The notes under the pieces were generated by a model. That model saw only the letters and a program-made list of their open reading frames with translations. It ran no database searches and was not told the DNA's origin. Source: GCA-2711565 sp963664245 (lineage in GTDB: Bacteria > Bacteroidota > Bacteroidia > Bacteroidales > GCA-2711565). Taken from it: a stretch of DNA of 64,000 bases. The stretch spans positions 372,001 to 436,000 of the forward strand of contig OY760934.1 of the NCBI GenBank assembly GCA_963664245.1, read 5' to 3'. Positions 35,197 through 42,968 of this stretch are shown here, piece after piece. How positions within the stretch are numbered: the stretch's first letter is position 1; each line of letters opens with the position of its first letter. Made by a program: the position numbers and the translations under genes.

Positions 35197-35994
35197 ATGA
35201 AAACAACAAAACAACTATTAATAATGCTGGTTCTTGTAATATTCTCGACCGCTGCCAGCGCACAATCATACAATTACGATACGAAAAATGCAAAACGGAT
35301 TGTGGTTGAAGGATTATTAGGAGAATTGACCTTTGAAGGTCATAACGGAACAGATATTCTTATTGAAGCTCAAAATTACAAGGGTGTTCCTGAAAGAGCC
35401 GATGGACTTAAAGCCATTTACAATGGAGCAACGGAAAATACAGGAGTAGGCCTTAACATCAATACCGTTGAAGATGTTATTTACATTTATGGAGCAAATA
35501 AACAGTCGGAAGAAGCGAGCTATACAATAAAAGTACCTTATTCTCTAAGCTTAAAAGTAAACTATTCAAATCCATTTATTGATTTTGATGATATTACTTT
35601 CAAAAACATCAAAAGTGAGATTACGGTAAAAACCCTTGATGCCAATATTCATTTAATTGATATCACGGGTCCGGTTACCTCAAGTACGATTGATGGAAAT
35701 ACCACAGCCATATTTACGAAAGTAAACCAGGAAAATCCAATTATGTTATCTTGCATTGATGGAGAAGTAGATATTACATTACCGGCAGATACTCCTGCAG
35801 ACCTTAAATTTAGCACAGTTGATGGTGAAATATATACTGATTTTGATATTAATTTCACCAAAGTTGCAAAAAGAAACAGCAGCACTTTAAACTATTTTGG
35901 AGGACATAACAACTCAAAAGGAACCATTAATGGTGGTGGTGTCGAGATTACTTTAAAATCAATTGACGGAACCATCTACCTGAGAAAAAAATAA
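35197..35994 (+). CDS. Secreted DUF4097-type beta-helix protein (copy 1)
   Basis: 265 residues. Signal peptide 1-22 (ends ASAQ). The mature part is a repetitive beta structure of the DUF4097/putative adhesin group, with repeating DITGPVTSSTIDGN and STVDGEIYTDFDINF units and the C-terminal GTINGGGVEITLKSIDGTIYLRK. Follows the anti-sigma gene by 65 bases, so likely the same operon. Known context: DUF4097 proteins are frequent ECF/anti-sigma partners; the molecular role is not established. The decayed gene at 42542-42911 belongs to the same family. Confidence 0.82.
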   Translation: MKTTKQLLIMLVLVIFSTAASAQSYNYDTKNAKRIVVEGLLGELTFEGHNGTDILIEAQNYKGVPERADGLKAIYNGATENTGVGLNINTVEDVIYIYGANKQSEEASYTIKVPYSLSLKVNYSNPFIDFDDITFKNIKSEITVKTLDANIHLIDITGPVTSSTIDGNTTAIFTKVNQENPIMLSCIDGEVDITLPADTPADLKFSTVDGEIYTDFDINFTKVAKRNSSTLNYFGGHNNSKGTINGGGVEITLKSIDGTIYLRKK

Positions 35995-36006
35995 GACTTC
36001 CTTAAA

Positions 36007-36035
36007 AAAGTCGGTTAAGTTTAATAGCCGGCTTT
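36007..36035 (+). terminator. Weak terminator-like hairpin after DUF4097 copy 1
   Basis: Stem AAAGTCGG/CCGGCTTT (36007-36014 with 36028-36035) with one G-T pair, followed by a T-rich but interrupted tract. Confidence 0.4.
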
Positions 36036-36123
36036 ACTTCTTTTCTCATATCATTCATATTTAAATTATTGAAAACATATTTTTTATGTAACGGGATTTT
36101 TATACCCTAAAAAAACATAAACC

Positions 36124-36825
36124 ATGAAAAAAACAACATTCATTCTAGGACTTCTGTTCATTGCCGTAATTTCTTTCGGACAAAAAAAAGTTGAAGAAAA
36201 CATAAAAGTAAAAGATCAAAAAAAAGTAAAACTTGACTTTGAGTTTGCAGAAGAAATTAAAGTCAGTGGCTGGGAGAAAGATGAAATCCTTATAAAGGTT
36301 TCAGTAAATATTAACGACAACGAAGACAACGAGCATTTTGAACTGAAGATCAATGAAGATTCCGATAAGATTAATATTACCTCAGACATTAGGGAGATAA
36401 AAGAAATCACCAAAAATAAAATTGTTGTTCATAAATCGGAAAACGGCGAACGCACCATAACTTACAACAACCACTATGATATTGACTTTGACATTTATTT
36501 TGAAGTTTTTGTTCCTAAAAACATGGAGGTTGAATTAAGCAGCATTACCGGCGACATTTTTTTGTCGAACCTTAAAGCAGAACTGGACATTGAAACGATC
36601 TCTGGGTTTATCGATTTAACGGTTAAAGAAAACGAAAGTGCCAGTATTAAAACCTCTACCATAAGCGGTGGCATTTATAGCGATCATAAAATAAACCTCA
36701 AACAAAACAGTAAAGGGCACGAAATGAAAATCATTGTTCGCCGGAGTCCCAAATTTAATATAAATAACGGAGGCCGGATTATCGACCTGGAAACCATCAG
36801 CGGAGATATTTATATCCGGAAATAA
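36124..36825 (+). CDS. Secreted DUF4097-type beta-helix protein (copy 2)
   Basis: 233 residues. Signal peptide about 1-20 (ends ISFGQ). Lys/Glu-rich N-terminal half, then repeating beta units: ELSSITGDIFLSN, DIETISGFIDLTV, IKTSTISGGIYSD, DLETISGDIYIRK. It is the second DUF4097-like protein of the cluster and differs clearly from copy 1. A lone TGTAAC at 36087-36092 precedes it but lacks the matching downstream half. Confidence 0.8.
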   Translation: MKKTTFILGLLFIAVISFGQKKVEENIKVKDQKKVKLDFEFAEEIKVSGWEKDEILIKVSVNINDNEDNEHFELKINEDSDKINITSDIREIKEITKNKIVVHKSENGERTITYNNHYDIDFDIYFEVFVPKNMEVELSSITGDIFLSNLKAELDIETISGFIDLTVKENESASIKTSTISGGIYSDHKINLKQNSKGHEMKIIVRRSPKFNINNGGRIIDLETISGDIYIRK

Positions 36826-36843
36826 CAACTAGAAAAACTAAAT

Positions 36844-36871
36844 AGAGGCTGAAAAATCAGGCTCTGTTTTT
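36844..36871 (+). terminator. Terminator after DUF4097 copy 2
   Basis: Stem 36844-36852 with 36857-36865 (AGAG-CTGA/TCAG-CTCT, one G-G mismatch) followed by G and five T. Confidence 0.6.
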
Positions 36872-36887
36872 CTTAAAATTTATCGGG

Positions 36888-36913
36888 AGTAACATTTAGA
36901 AAAAGAAATAGTA
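36888..36913 (+). promoter_or_regulatory. Candidate ECF promoter upstream of the ABC permease (site E)
   Basis: AGTAAC at 36888-36893, 16-base spacer, AGTA at 36910-36913. It lies between the preceding terminator and the TTG start at 36934; predicted leader about 14 bases. Confidence 0.5.
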
Positions 36914-36933
36914 ATTAAAATAAAAAAAGAAAC

Positions 36934-39285
36934 TTGAAACTAATAAAAAGTACTTTCCGCCAAATTAGGAAAAATATTTTTTACACAGGTATAAACATCA
37001 GCGGCTTAGCCATTGGTGTAGCCTGTTCATTATTAATCTGGATTTGGGTAATCAACGAACTCAGTTACGATAAGTTCCATGAAAAAGGAGAGCGGATTTA
37101 CCGGCTTATCCAGGACATGGATTTTAAAGAACCTGTATCCTGGGCCATCAACCAGGGTCCTTTAGGCCCGGCATTGGTCAAAGACTTCCCTGAAATTGAA
37201 GAATTTACACGTTATAAATTTTCGCGCCGGATATTGGAAACATCCAAATCCAGGTTCCGCGAACCCGGAGCTTATGTTGACCCCGGGTTTTTCAATATAT
37301 TCAGTATTAAGGTTCTGCATAAGATGAGCGATGATCCTTTTAAAGATAACCGCTCGATATTGCTCAGCAAAAAACTGGCAAATAAATATTTTCCCGATAA
37401 AAACCCACTGGGAAAGGAAATTAATTTGAGCGATGATTACACTTTTGTTGTGAGTGGTGTTTTTGATGATATTCCGCTTAACTCTCACTTATATTTCGAT
37501 TATTTGCTGCCGATGACTTTTGCTAAAGAAATAGGAATAAGCGTAGACCGTTGGAACAACAGTACCTTTTTTACTTATCTGCTGGTTTCAGAAAATACCT
37601 CCAAGGAAACAATAAACAAAAAAATAAAACATTACCTGGATGACAAGCCTACACTCGAAAAAAATACCATTCTCAGGGTTCAGGCATTGCACGACATATA
37701 CCTTAAATCGAACCATGATTTTGATTTTGTAAGCGGAAACATCCAACACGTCAGGATATTTTTCTCAATCGCAATAATCATCCTTTTACTGGCCTGTATC
37801 AATTTCATGAATTTAAATACGGCAAGGGCCACCCGCCGGGCAAAAGAAATGGGGATAAAAAAAGTGATCGGGGCAAACCGCGCTATTTTAATCAAACAAA
37901 ACCTATTCGAAACATTTATTCAAACCTTAATAAGCATGGGTATTGCAATCATCTTAATTGTTTTACTACAGCCTTATTTTAACAACATTGCAAACAAAAC
38001 GCTTGTTTTTAATTTGCTCGAACCCCGGATATTTGCGACAATAATTGGCGTACTTATATTTTCCACCATGGTTTCCGGAATTTACCCCGCCATTGTGCAT
38101 TCGTTATTTACTCCTTCAGAAACCATCAAAGGAAGTAACGTGAAAGGGACTAGCAATACGCTGTTCAATAAAAGCCTGGTTATTTTCCAATTTTTTATTT
38201 CGGCGGTGATGATTGTTTGTACAATTGTTATTTTTAAACAGATACAGTACTTACAAAATAAAGATTTGGGGTATAAAAGAGACAACATTTTAACCTTCTA
38301 TATGTCTGATGGATTTAACAAAAATTTCTCATCCATTAAATCGGAACTTTTGCAAAGTCCGTACATTAAAAACATTACCCGTGTAAATTCAACACCAGAC
38401 AATGGATATACATTTTCTAATACCTTATGGGAGTGGGAAGAAAAAGTAGCCGATAAAGTCATCTTGTTCCGAAACAATTACATCGGGCTTGACTTTTTCA
38501 AAACATTTGAAATAGATATAGCCGAAGGCAGGGCATACTCCAGAGAATACCTAACAGATACTATCTCTAGCATTATTATCAATGAAACTGCAGCAAGAGC
38601 TATGGATCTGAAAAACCCGGTTGGGAAACGGATGAGATATCACAAAAACGACTATTACCACACCATTGTAGGAGTGGTTAAAGATTTTAATTACGGTTCG
38701 TTAAAACATGAAATTGAACCGATGATTTTGTGGTTTAAGCCAAACTATAGCCCACTGATTTGTGTCAAAATTGATCCAGATCATAGTGAATCTGCCATTA
38801 AATTGCTTGAAGAAAAATGGGATGAATTTGATAAAAAGAATCCGTTTAACTACGCTTTTATTGATGCCATGTATAAAAACCAATATCAAGGAGAAAGTAG
38901 CATTCTTGAACTGGTTATTGTTTTTGCAATTATTGCCGTTCTTATTTCCTGCCTGGGATTGTTCGGGCTTACATCCTTTGTGGTAGAACGGAAATACAAA
39001 CAAATCGGTATCCGAAAAGTTTTTGGTGCTGGCATTGCAAATATCAACAAAGGACTGCTTATTTATTTTTTGAAATGGGTTGTTATTGCAAATATCTTTG
39101 CATTGCCGTTCAGTTGGCTAATAATGTCAAGATGGTTAAACGAATATGCGTACCACATTCATTTCAGTTGTTGGATATTTATTGGTTCATTCTTGATCTC
39201 ATTAGTCATCGCTTTTCTTACCATAGTGGTTCAAACAACAAATGCTGCTATGAAAAACCCAATTAAAACACTTCGCTACGAATAA
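36934..39285 (+). CDS. MacB/FtsX-type ABC transporter permease
   Basis: 783 residues with a duplicated MacB_PCD plus FtsX layout: helix 1 at about 18-38 (GINISGLAIGVACSLLIWIW), a periplasmic domain, three FtsX helices around 273-390, a second periplasmic domain and three final helices with CLGLFGLTSF and RKVFGAG. The TTG start gives the normal MKLIKSTFRQIRKN leader and lies 14 bases after a predicted ECF start point; no ATG fits. It works with the ATPase at 39693. MacB-type systems move signals or substrates from the periplasm outwards rather than import nutrients. Confidence 0.88.
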   Translation: MKLIKSTFRQIRKNIFYTGINISGLAIGVACSLLIWIWVINELSYDKFHEKGERIYRLIQDMDFKEPVSWAINQGPLGPALVKDFPEIEEFTRYKFSRRILETSKSRFREPGAYVDPGFFNIFSIKVLHKMSDDPFKDNRSILLSKKLANKYFPDKNPLGKEINLSDDYTFVVSGVFDDIPLNSHLYFDYLLPMTFAKEIGISVDRWNNSTFFTYLLVSENTSKETINKKIKHYLDDKPTLEKNTILRVQALHDIYLKSNHDFDFVSGNIQHVRIFFSIAIIILLLACINFMNLNTARATRRAKEMGIKKVIGANRAILIKQNLFETFIQTLISMGIAIILIVLLQPYFNNIANKTLVFNLLEPRIFATIIGVLIFSTMVSGIYPAIVHSLFTPSETIKGSNVKGTSNTLFNKSLVIFQFFISAVMIVCTIVIFKQIQYLQNKDLGYKRDNILTFYMSDGFNKNFSSIKSELLQSPYIKNITRVNSTPDNGYTFSNTLWEWEEKVADKVILFRNNYIGLDFFKTFEIDIAEGRAYSREYLTDTISSIIINETAARAMDLKNPVGKRMRYHKNDYYHTIVGVVKDFNYGSLKHEIEPMILWFKPNYSPLICVKIDPDHSESAIKLLEEKWDEFDKKNPFNYAFIDAMYKNQYQGESSILELVIVFAIIAVLISCLGLFGLTSFVVERKYKQIGIRKVFGAGIANINKGLLIYFLKWVVIANIFALPFSWLIMSRWLNEYAYHIHFSCWIFIGSFLISLVIAFLTIVVQTTNAAMKNPIKTLRYE

Positions 39286-39288
39286 GTA

Positions 39289-39314
39289 AGAGCCTGATTA
39301 TTTCAGGTCTTTTT
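39289..39314 (+). terminator. Terminator after the ABC permease
   Basis: AGAGCCTGA/TCAGGTCT hairpin with one bulged G (39289-39310) and a five-T tail. It separates the permease from the small gene. Confidence 0.6.
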
Positions 39315-39359
39315 ACAACTTTTTTAACACCTTTTAACGTCTTTATTTTACACTTAAGT

Positions 39360-39385
39360 TGTAACTTTTCAAATAATCAAGAGTA
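39360..39385 (+). promoter_or_regulatory. Candidate ECF promoter upstream of the 61-aa protein (site B)
   Basis: TGTAAC at 39360-39365, 16-base spacer, AGTA at 39382-39385. Predicted start near 39392, 23 bases before ATG 39415. Confidence 0.5.
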
Positions 39386-39414
39386 TTCTTAGTATAGAAG
39401 TAACAATCAAAATA

Positions 39415-39600
39415 ATGGAACGCATTTACAATACAATTTCAAAATTTAACAAACAGCGGAAAAGATTTTTTTACGGTGCAATAGGATTTACTTTTCTTGC
39501 TTTTAGCATAGGATTGTTCTTGGGGAATAATCAAATACCGATTAAAATTAGGGATTCGATCATAGATTATGTGTCAGAAATTTTAATTAGTATTTTCTAA
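39415..39600 (+). CDS. 61-residue single-helix membrane protein
   Basis: Not recognised. A basic amphipathic start (MERIYNTISKFNKQRKRFF), one membrane helix at about 20-38 (YGAIGFTFLAFSIGLFLG) and an outer helical tail (IRDSIIDYVSEILISIF). It sits between the permease and ATPase genes of one ABC transporter and has candidate ECF sites on both sides, which argues for a real gene and a role with the transporter or its sigma factor. Confidence 0.6.
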   Translation: MERIYNTISKFNKQRKRFFYGAIGFTFLAFSIGLFLGNNQIPIKIRDSIIDYVSEILISIF

Positions 39601-39606
39601 GAAATC

Positions 39607-39632
39607 TGTAACAATCTTTTTTAATTCAGGTA
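39607..39632 (+). promoter_or_regulatory. Candidate ECF promoter upstream of the ABC ATPase (site C)
   Basis: TGTAAC at 39607-39612, 16-base spacer, GGTA at 39629-39632, 7 bases after the stop of the small gene. Confidence 0.45.
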
Positions 39633-39646
39633 TTTAGTTTAAATCT

Positions 39647-39672
39647 TGTAACATTTAAAATAATATATCGTC
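39647..39672 (+). promoter_or_regulatory. Candidate ECF promoter upstream of the ABC ATPase (site D)
   Basis: TGTAAC at 39647-39652, 16-base spacer, CGTC at 39669-39672: the best match to the general ECF layout in the window. Predicted leader about 14 bases to ATG 39693. Confidence 0.6.
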
Positions 39673-39692
39673 TTATTAAAAAAAAGAAAAAA

Positions 39693-40379
39693 ATGATAAA
39701 AACAGTTAACCTATCAAAGATATTCCAAACCGACGAAGTCGAAACAACTGCTTTAAACGAAGTAAGTTTTGAAATAAAAAAAGGTGAATTCGTTGCCATT
39801 ATGGGTCCGTCCGGATGTGGAAAATCTACCTTATTAAACATTCTAGGCCTGCTTGATAATCCTTCAAAAGGAGAATATCATTTCCTGGAAAACGAAGTTT
39901 CAAAATACAGCGAGCGCCAACGGGCAAACCTAAGAAAAAACAACATTGGTTTTGTATTCCAAAACTTTAACCTGATTGACGAACTAAACGTATTTGAAAA
40001 TGTTGAATTGCCGCTGATCTATTTAGGCTATTCTTCAAAAGAACGCAAAAAAAGAGTTGAGGCAGTTTTAGAGCAAATGCAGATCCTTCACCGGAAAAAA
40101 CACTTCCCCCTACAACTATCAGGTGGTCAGCAACAAAGGGTGGCCGTTGCAAGAGCCGTAGTAGCAAATCCGGCATTAATCCTTGCCGATGAGCCCACAG
40201 GGAACCTGGATTCGGCTCATGGCGAAGAAGTAATGAACCTACTGGAAAGTTTAAACCAAAAAGGCACAACTATTATCATGGTTACTCACTCACAGCGCGA
40301 TGCTGAGTATAGCCAGCGCGTAATCCGCTTGTTCGACGGTCAAATTATTACCGAAAACTTTAAAGAGGCGATCTTATAA
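39693..40379 (+). CDS. ABC transporter ATPase (LolD/MacB type)
   Basis: 228 residues, the length of stand-alone LolD/FtsE/MacB-like ATPases. Walker A GPSGCGKSTLLN (about residues 34-45), Q-loop FVFQNFNLI, signature LSGGQQQRVAVARA, Walker B LILADEPTGNLDS, switch His in MVTHSQRDAEYS. It pairs with the FtsX-type permease at 36934 and is preceded by two candidate ECF promoters; it ends at a strong terminator. Confidence 0.93.
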   Translation: MIKTVNLSKIFQTDEVETTALNEVSFEIKKGEFVAIMGPSGCGKSTLLNILGLLDNPSKGEYHFLENEVSKYSERQRANLRKNNIGFVFQNFNLIDELNVFENVELPLIYLGYSSKERKKRVEAVLEQMQILHRKKHFPLQLSGGQQQRVAVARAVVANPALILADEPTGNLDSAHGEEVMNLLESLNQKGTTIIMVTHSQRDAEYSQRVIRLFDGQIITENFKEAIL

Positions 40380-40413
40380 TCGCCCACTAAATAAATCATC
40401 ATATATTTTCCCG

Positions 40414-40438
40414 GGGATCATCAAATGATCCCTTTTTT
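40414..40438 (+). terminator. Terminator of the ABC ATPase gene
   Basis: Perfect stem GGGATCAT/ATGATCCC (40414-40421 with 40425-40432), loop CAA, six T. The in-frame ATG at 40425 of the next gene lies inside this hairpin and is therefore not its start. Confidence 0.88.
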
Positions 40439-40439
40439 A

Positions 40440-40470
40440 TTTGTCACTTCCCCGGCGAATGTTAATTTTG
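40440..40470 (+). promoter_or_regulatory. Promoter of the ribosomal protection-like GTPase (leaderless)
   Basis: TTTG at 40440-40443, 19-base spacer, TAATTTTG at 40463-40470: an exact match to the Bacteroidota consensus. The start point falls at about 40475-40478, on the ATG at 40476, so the mRNA is predicted to be leaderless. Confidence 0.7.
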
Positions 40471-40475
40471 CAGCC

Positions 40476-42440
40476 ATGTCAAAAATTTTGAACATCGGGA
40501 TACTCGCCCACGTTGATGCCGGAAAAACAAGCTTAACGGAACAGCTACTGGTTCTTTCGGGAAGCAAAGCAGAAGCCGGAAGCGTTGACAAAGGTTCTGC
40601 AACAACCGATCAGTTGCCCATCGAAAAACAAAGAGGCATTTCGGTAAGAACCACAAATGTTAGCTTTAACTGGAAAGATGTTCAGCTAAATATTATTGAC
40701 ACCCCCGGACATGCCGATTTTATTGCGGAAGTTGAGCGGAGCCTGCAAATTCTGGATTCCGCCATTTTAGTCATCTCGGCCGTGGAAGGTTTGCAGTCGA
40801 ACACCTACATTTTATACGAGACCCTAAAAGAACTCAAAATTCCTTTCATCATTTTTGTTAACAAGGCAGACAGAGCCGGAGCCAACACCAGCGAAGTTCT
40901 CAAAGCTTTGAAAAGTGAGTTTAACAGTTATTTGTTCCCACTAAATATGCCCATAAACGAGGCCGAAAACAAGGTAAGCCTGCTTTCTTTTTCCGAGGAA
41001 GGATTTGGGCAATCACCCTTTTTTCAAACCGGCATCGAAAGCATTGCCGAATTTGATGAAGAAATTTTAAACCTGTATTTAGAAGAACAGCAAATAGGAA
41101 AAAGCGTTCTTAAAGAAAAAGCCACAACACAATTTAAAGAGCTGACGGTAATTCCGCTGTTATGCGGTTCAGCAAAAAACAACCTGGGCATAGAAGAAAT
41201 ACTAAACGCAGTTATTGATTTTGTTCCGGTTAAAAATAATTTAAGTGCGAACCTAACCAACGCTATTGTTTTTAAAATTGAGCATCACCCCAAATTCGGA
41301 AAACTCAGTCACGTTAAAATTACCCAGGGACAACTAAACGTTAAAGACAGTATTCTTGTTGGTTCAACAAATGAAGAACTGAAAATTCCACAGTTAAAGA
41401 AACAATACGTTGGCAAGATAAAAGATGTGGATCATATCTCAAGAAACGACATCGGGATGATTGTTGGGCAAAACACTTTAGCCGTTGGCGATGTTTTAGG
41501 TTCCAAAGAGAACGCTTTCAAACCAAAGAAAATAAAAGAAGCATTGCTGTCGACCCGGGTAAATCCAAAAAATGAAAAAGATTTTCCGGCTTTGGCTGCA
41601 GCCCTTACAGAACTTAACATCGAAGATCCTGACCTGAATTTTAAATGGATCAAAGAAGAAAACGAACTCATTCTAAACCTGCATGGTGCGATTCAAAAAG
41701 AAATCCTCCGGGAAATGATTAGCGAACGTTTTAATATTGATTGCATTTTTGAAGAACCCAGCGTAATCTATAAAGAAACGCCTCTAAAAAAAGCCGAAGG
41801 TTTCGTGAGGTATTGGATGCCCAAACCCTGTTGGGCGATTATGAAATTTGAGATTGAACCACTGGAAAGAGGATGCGGGGTAGTTTATGAATCGAAAGTT
41901 GGCGTAAACAACATCCATCAAAAATATCAAAATGAAGTGGTACAAACCATCCATAAATCGCTTGAGCAAGGGATAAAAGGTTGGGAAGTCACCGACCTCA
42001 AGATTACCTTGCTTGAAGGAGAAGATCACGAAATCCATTCCCGGCCCGGTGATTTTAAATTGGCCACTCCCATGGGAATCATGAAAGCCCTGCAAAACAG
42101 CGGGACGCAATTATTGGAGCCCATGCTTTTTTTCGAAATCATTGCAGAAGAAACCTTGCTGGGAACCGTCAACAGTAATCTTCTTAAACGAAGAGCTGAA
42201 ATCAACACTCCCCACTTCGAAAACGGAAACATAAAACTCAGCGGTCAAATCCCGGTTTCAACCTCTCTTGATCTGAGCATTGCATTGAATTCAATGTGTA
42301 GTGGGAAAGTCAAATTCCGGACAAAATTTAATGCGTATAAAACCTGTGAAGATTCAGAAGGAATTATCCGTCCATTTAAAGGAGTCAACCCTCTTGACGA
42401 AAGTTTGTGGATCTTACATATGCGGGGAGCATACAAATAG
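40476..42440 (+). CDS. TetQ/TetM-like ribosomal protection GTPase (EF-G paralogue)
   Basis: 654 residues, the length of tetracycline ribosomal protection proteins (TetQ 641-657) and shorter than EF-G. G1 AHVDAGKTSLTE (11-22), switch I RGISVRTTNV, G3 DTPGHADFIAEVERSL, G4 NKADRAG. The later domains align with TetQ (GWEVTDLKIT; LLEPMLFFE). ATG 40476 gives the family start MSKILNIGILAHVDAGKT; an upstream in-frame ATG is inside a terminator. It is clearly a diverged chromosomal member, so tetracycline resistance is possible but not proven. It has its own housekeeping-type promoter, separate from the ECF-controlled ABC genes. Confidence 0.88.
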   Translation: MSKILNIGILAHVDAGKTSLTEQLLVLSGSKAEAGSVDKGSATTDQLPIEKQRGISVRTTNVSFNWKDVQLNIIDTPGHADFIAEVERSLQILDSAILVISAVEGLQSNTYILYETLKELKIPFIIFVNKADRAGANTSEVLKALKSEFNSYLFPLNMPINEAENKVSLLSFSEEGFGQSPFFQTGIESIAEFDEEILNLYLEEQQIGKSVLKEKATTQFKELTVIPLLCGSAKNNLGIEEILNAVIDFVPVKNNLSANLTNAIVFKIEHHPKFGKLSHVKITQGQLNVKDSILVGSTNEELKIPQLKKQYVGKIKDVDHISRNDIGMIVGQNTLAVGDVLGSKENAFKPKKIKEALLSTRVNPKNEKDFPALAAALTELNIEDPDLNFKWIKEENELILNLHGAIQKEILREMISERFNIDCIFEEPSVIYKETPLKKAEGFVRYWMPKPCWAIMKFEIEPLERGCGVVYESKVGVNNIHQKYQNEVVQTIHKSLEQGIKGWEVTDLKITLLEGEDHEIHSRPGDFKLATPMGIMKALQNSGTQLLEPMLFFEIIAEETLLGTVNSNLLKRRAEINTPHFENGNIKLSGQIPVSTSLDLSIALNSMCSGKVKFRTKFNAYKTCEDSEGIIRPFKGVNPLDESLWILHMRGAYK

Positions 42441-42463
42441 CCCCTCCCCTTTTAGCGATTTTT

Positions 42464-42491
42464 AAAAGAGGCTAAGAAGCCTCTTTTTTTT
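42464..42491 (+). terminator. Terminator of the ribosomal protection-like gene
   Basis: Perfect stem AAAAGAGGCT/AGCCTCTTTT (42464-42473 with 42478-42487), loop AAGA, T run to 42491. Confidence 0.88.
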
Positions 42492-42541
42492 GTACAAAAA
42501 GTTCATCAAAACAAAAACATAAAGCTAAACATCAAAGCTTA

Positions 42542-42911
42542 CGGGTAAGCTTTATTCGTGCAAACACAATTAACAAGGGAGTTGTTTGGATTAACAACTT
42601 AAATTGCGAAGCAGACATCCATAACACTAATGGCGGCATAGAAATTCAGAACCATTATGGAAATAGTATCGGCCAGTATTCAATACAAAAGCATGTGAGA
42701 AATTTACACCGATTTTGATGTAAACTTAATAAAGAACGGAAAGTAAACAAAGAAACCAGCTAAAAAGGGATTTACAAGGTTTCGATTGACGAATGGATTT
42801 ATGGAAGCATTAATGGAGGTGGGGCTGAAATTTCCATCAAAATTTCAACGGGGATATTTAAATTCGAAAAAAGCAAGAAGAACAACGGAGTATATAGTGA
42901 ATCAAGCTAGA
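42542..42911 (+). pseudogene. Decayed DUF4097-type gene
   Basis: No intact frame, but three frame-shifted pieces match the DUF4097 family. From 42542: a frame reading INNLNCEADIHNTNGGIEI. At about 42698-42745 in another frame: EIYTDFDVNLIKNGK then stop, close to EIYTDFDINFTKVAK of the protein at 35197. At 42778-42911: GSINGGGAEISIKI...GIFKFEKS, close to GTINGGGVEITLKSIDGTI of the same protein. It is the 3' half of a third DUF4097 gene with at least two frameshifts, a stop codon and no 5' part. It accounts for the largest gene-free stretch of the window (42441-42968). Confidence 0.75.
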
Positions 42912-42968
42912 ATAGATTATGTGTTAAAAATACCACCCAGCAATTGGCAGATACCATTCTCAAAAGCT

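Noticed and set aside
36087..36092. TGTAAC before DUF4097 copy 2 as a sixth ECF site
   Set aside because: At the 16-base spacing the downstream element would be AAAA, with no nGTn, so only half of the pattern is present.
40425..40475. Earlier in-frame ATG for the ribosomal protection-like GTPase
   Set aside because: It lies inside the right arm of the ABC ATPase terminator and upstream of a perfect promoter; the family N-terminus begins at 40476.
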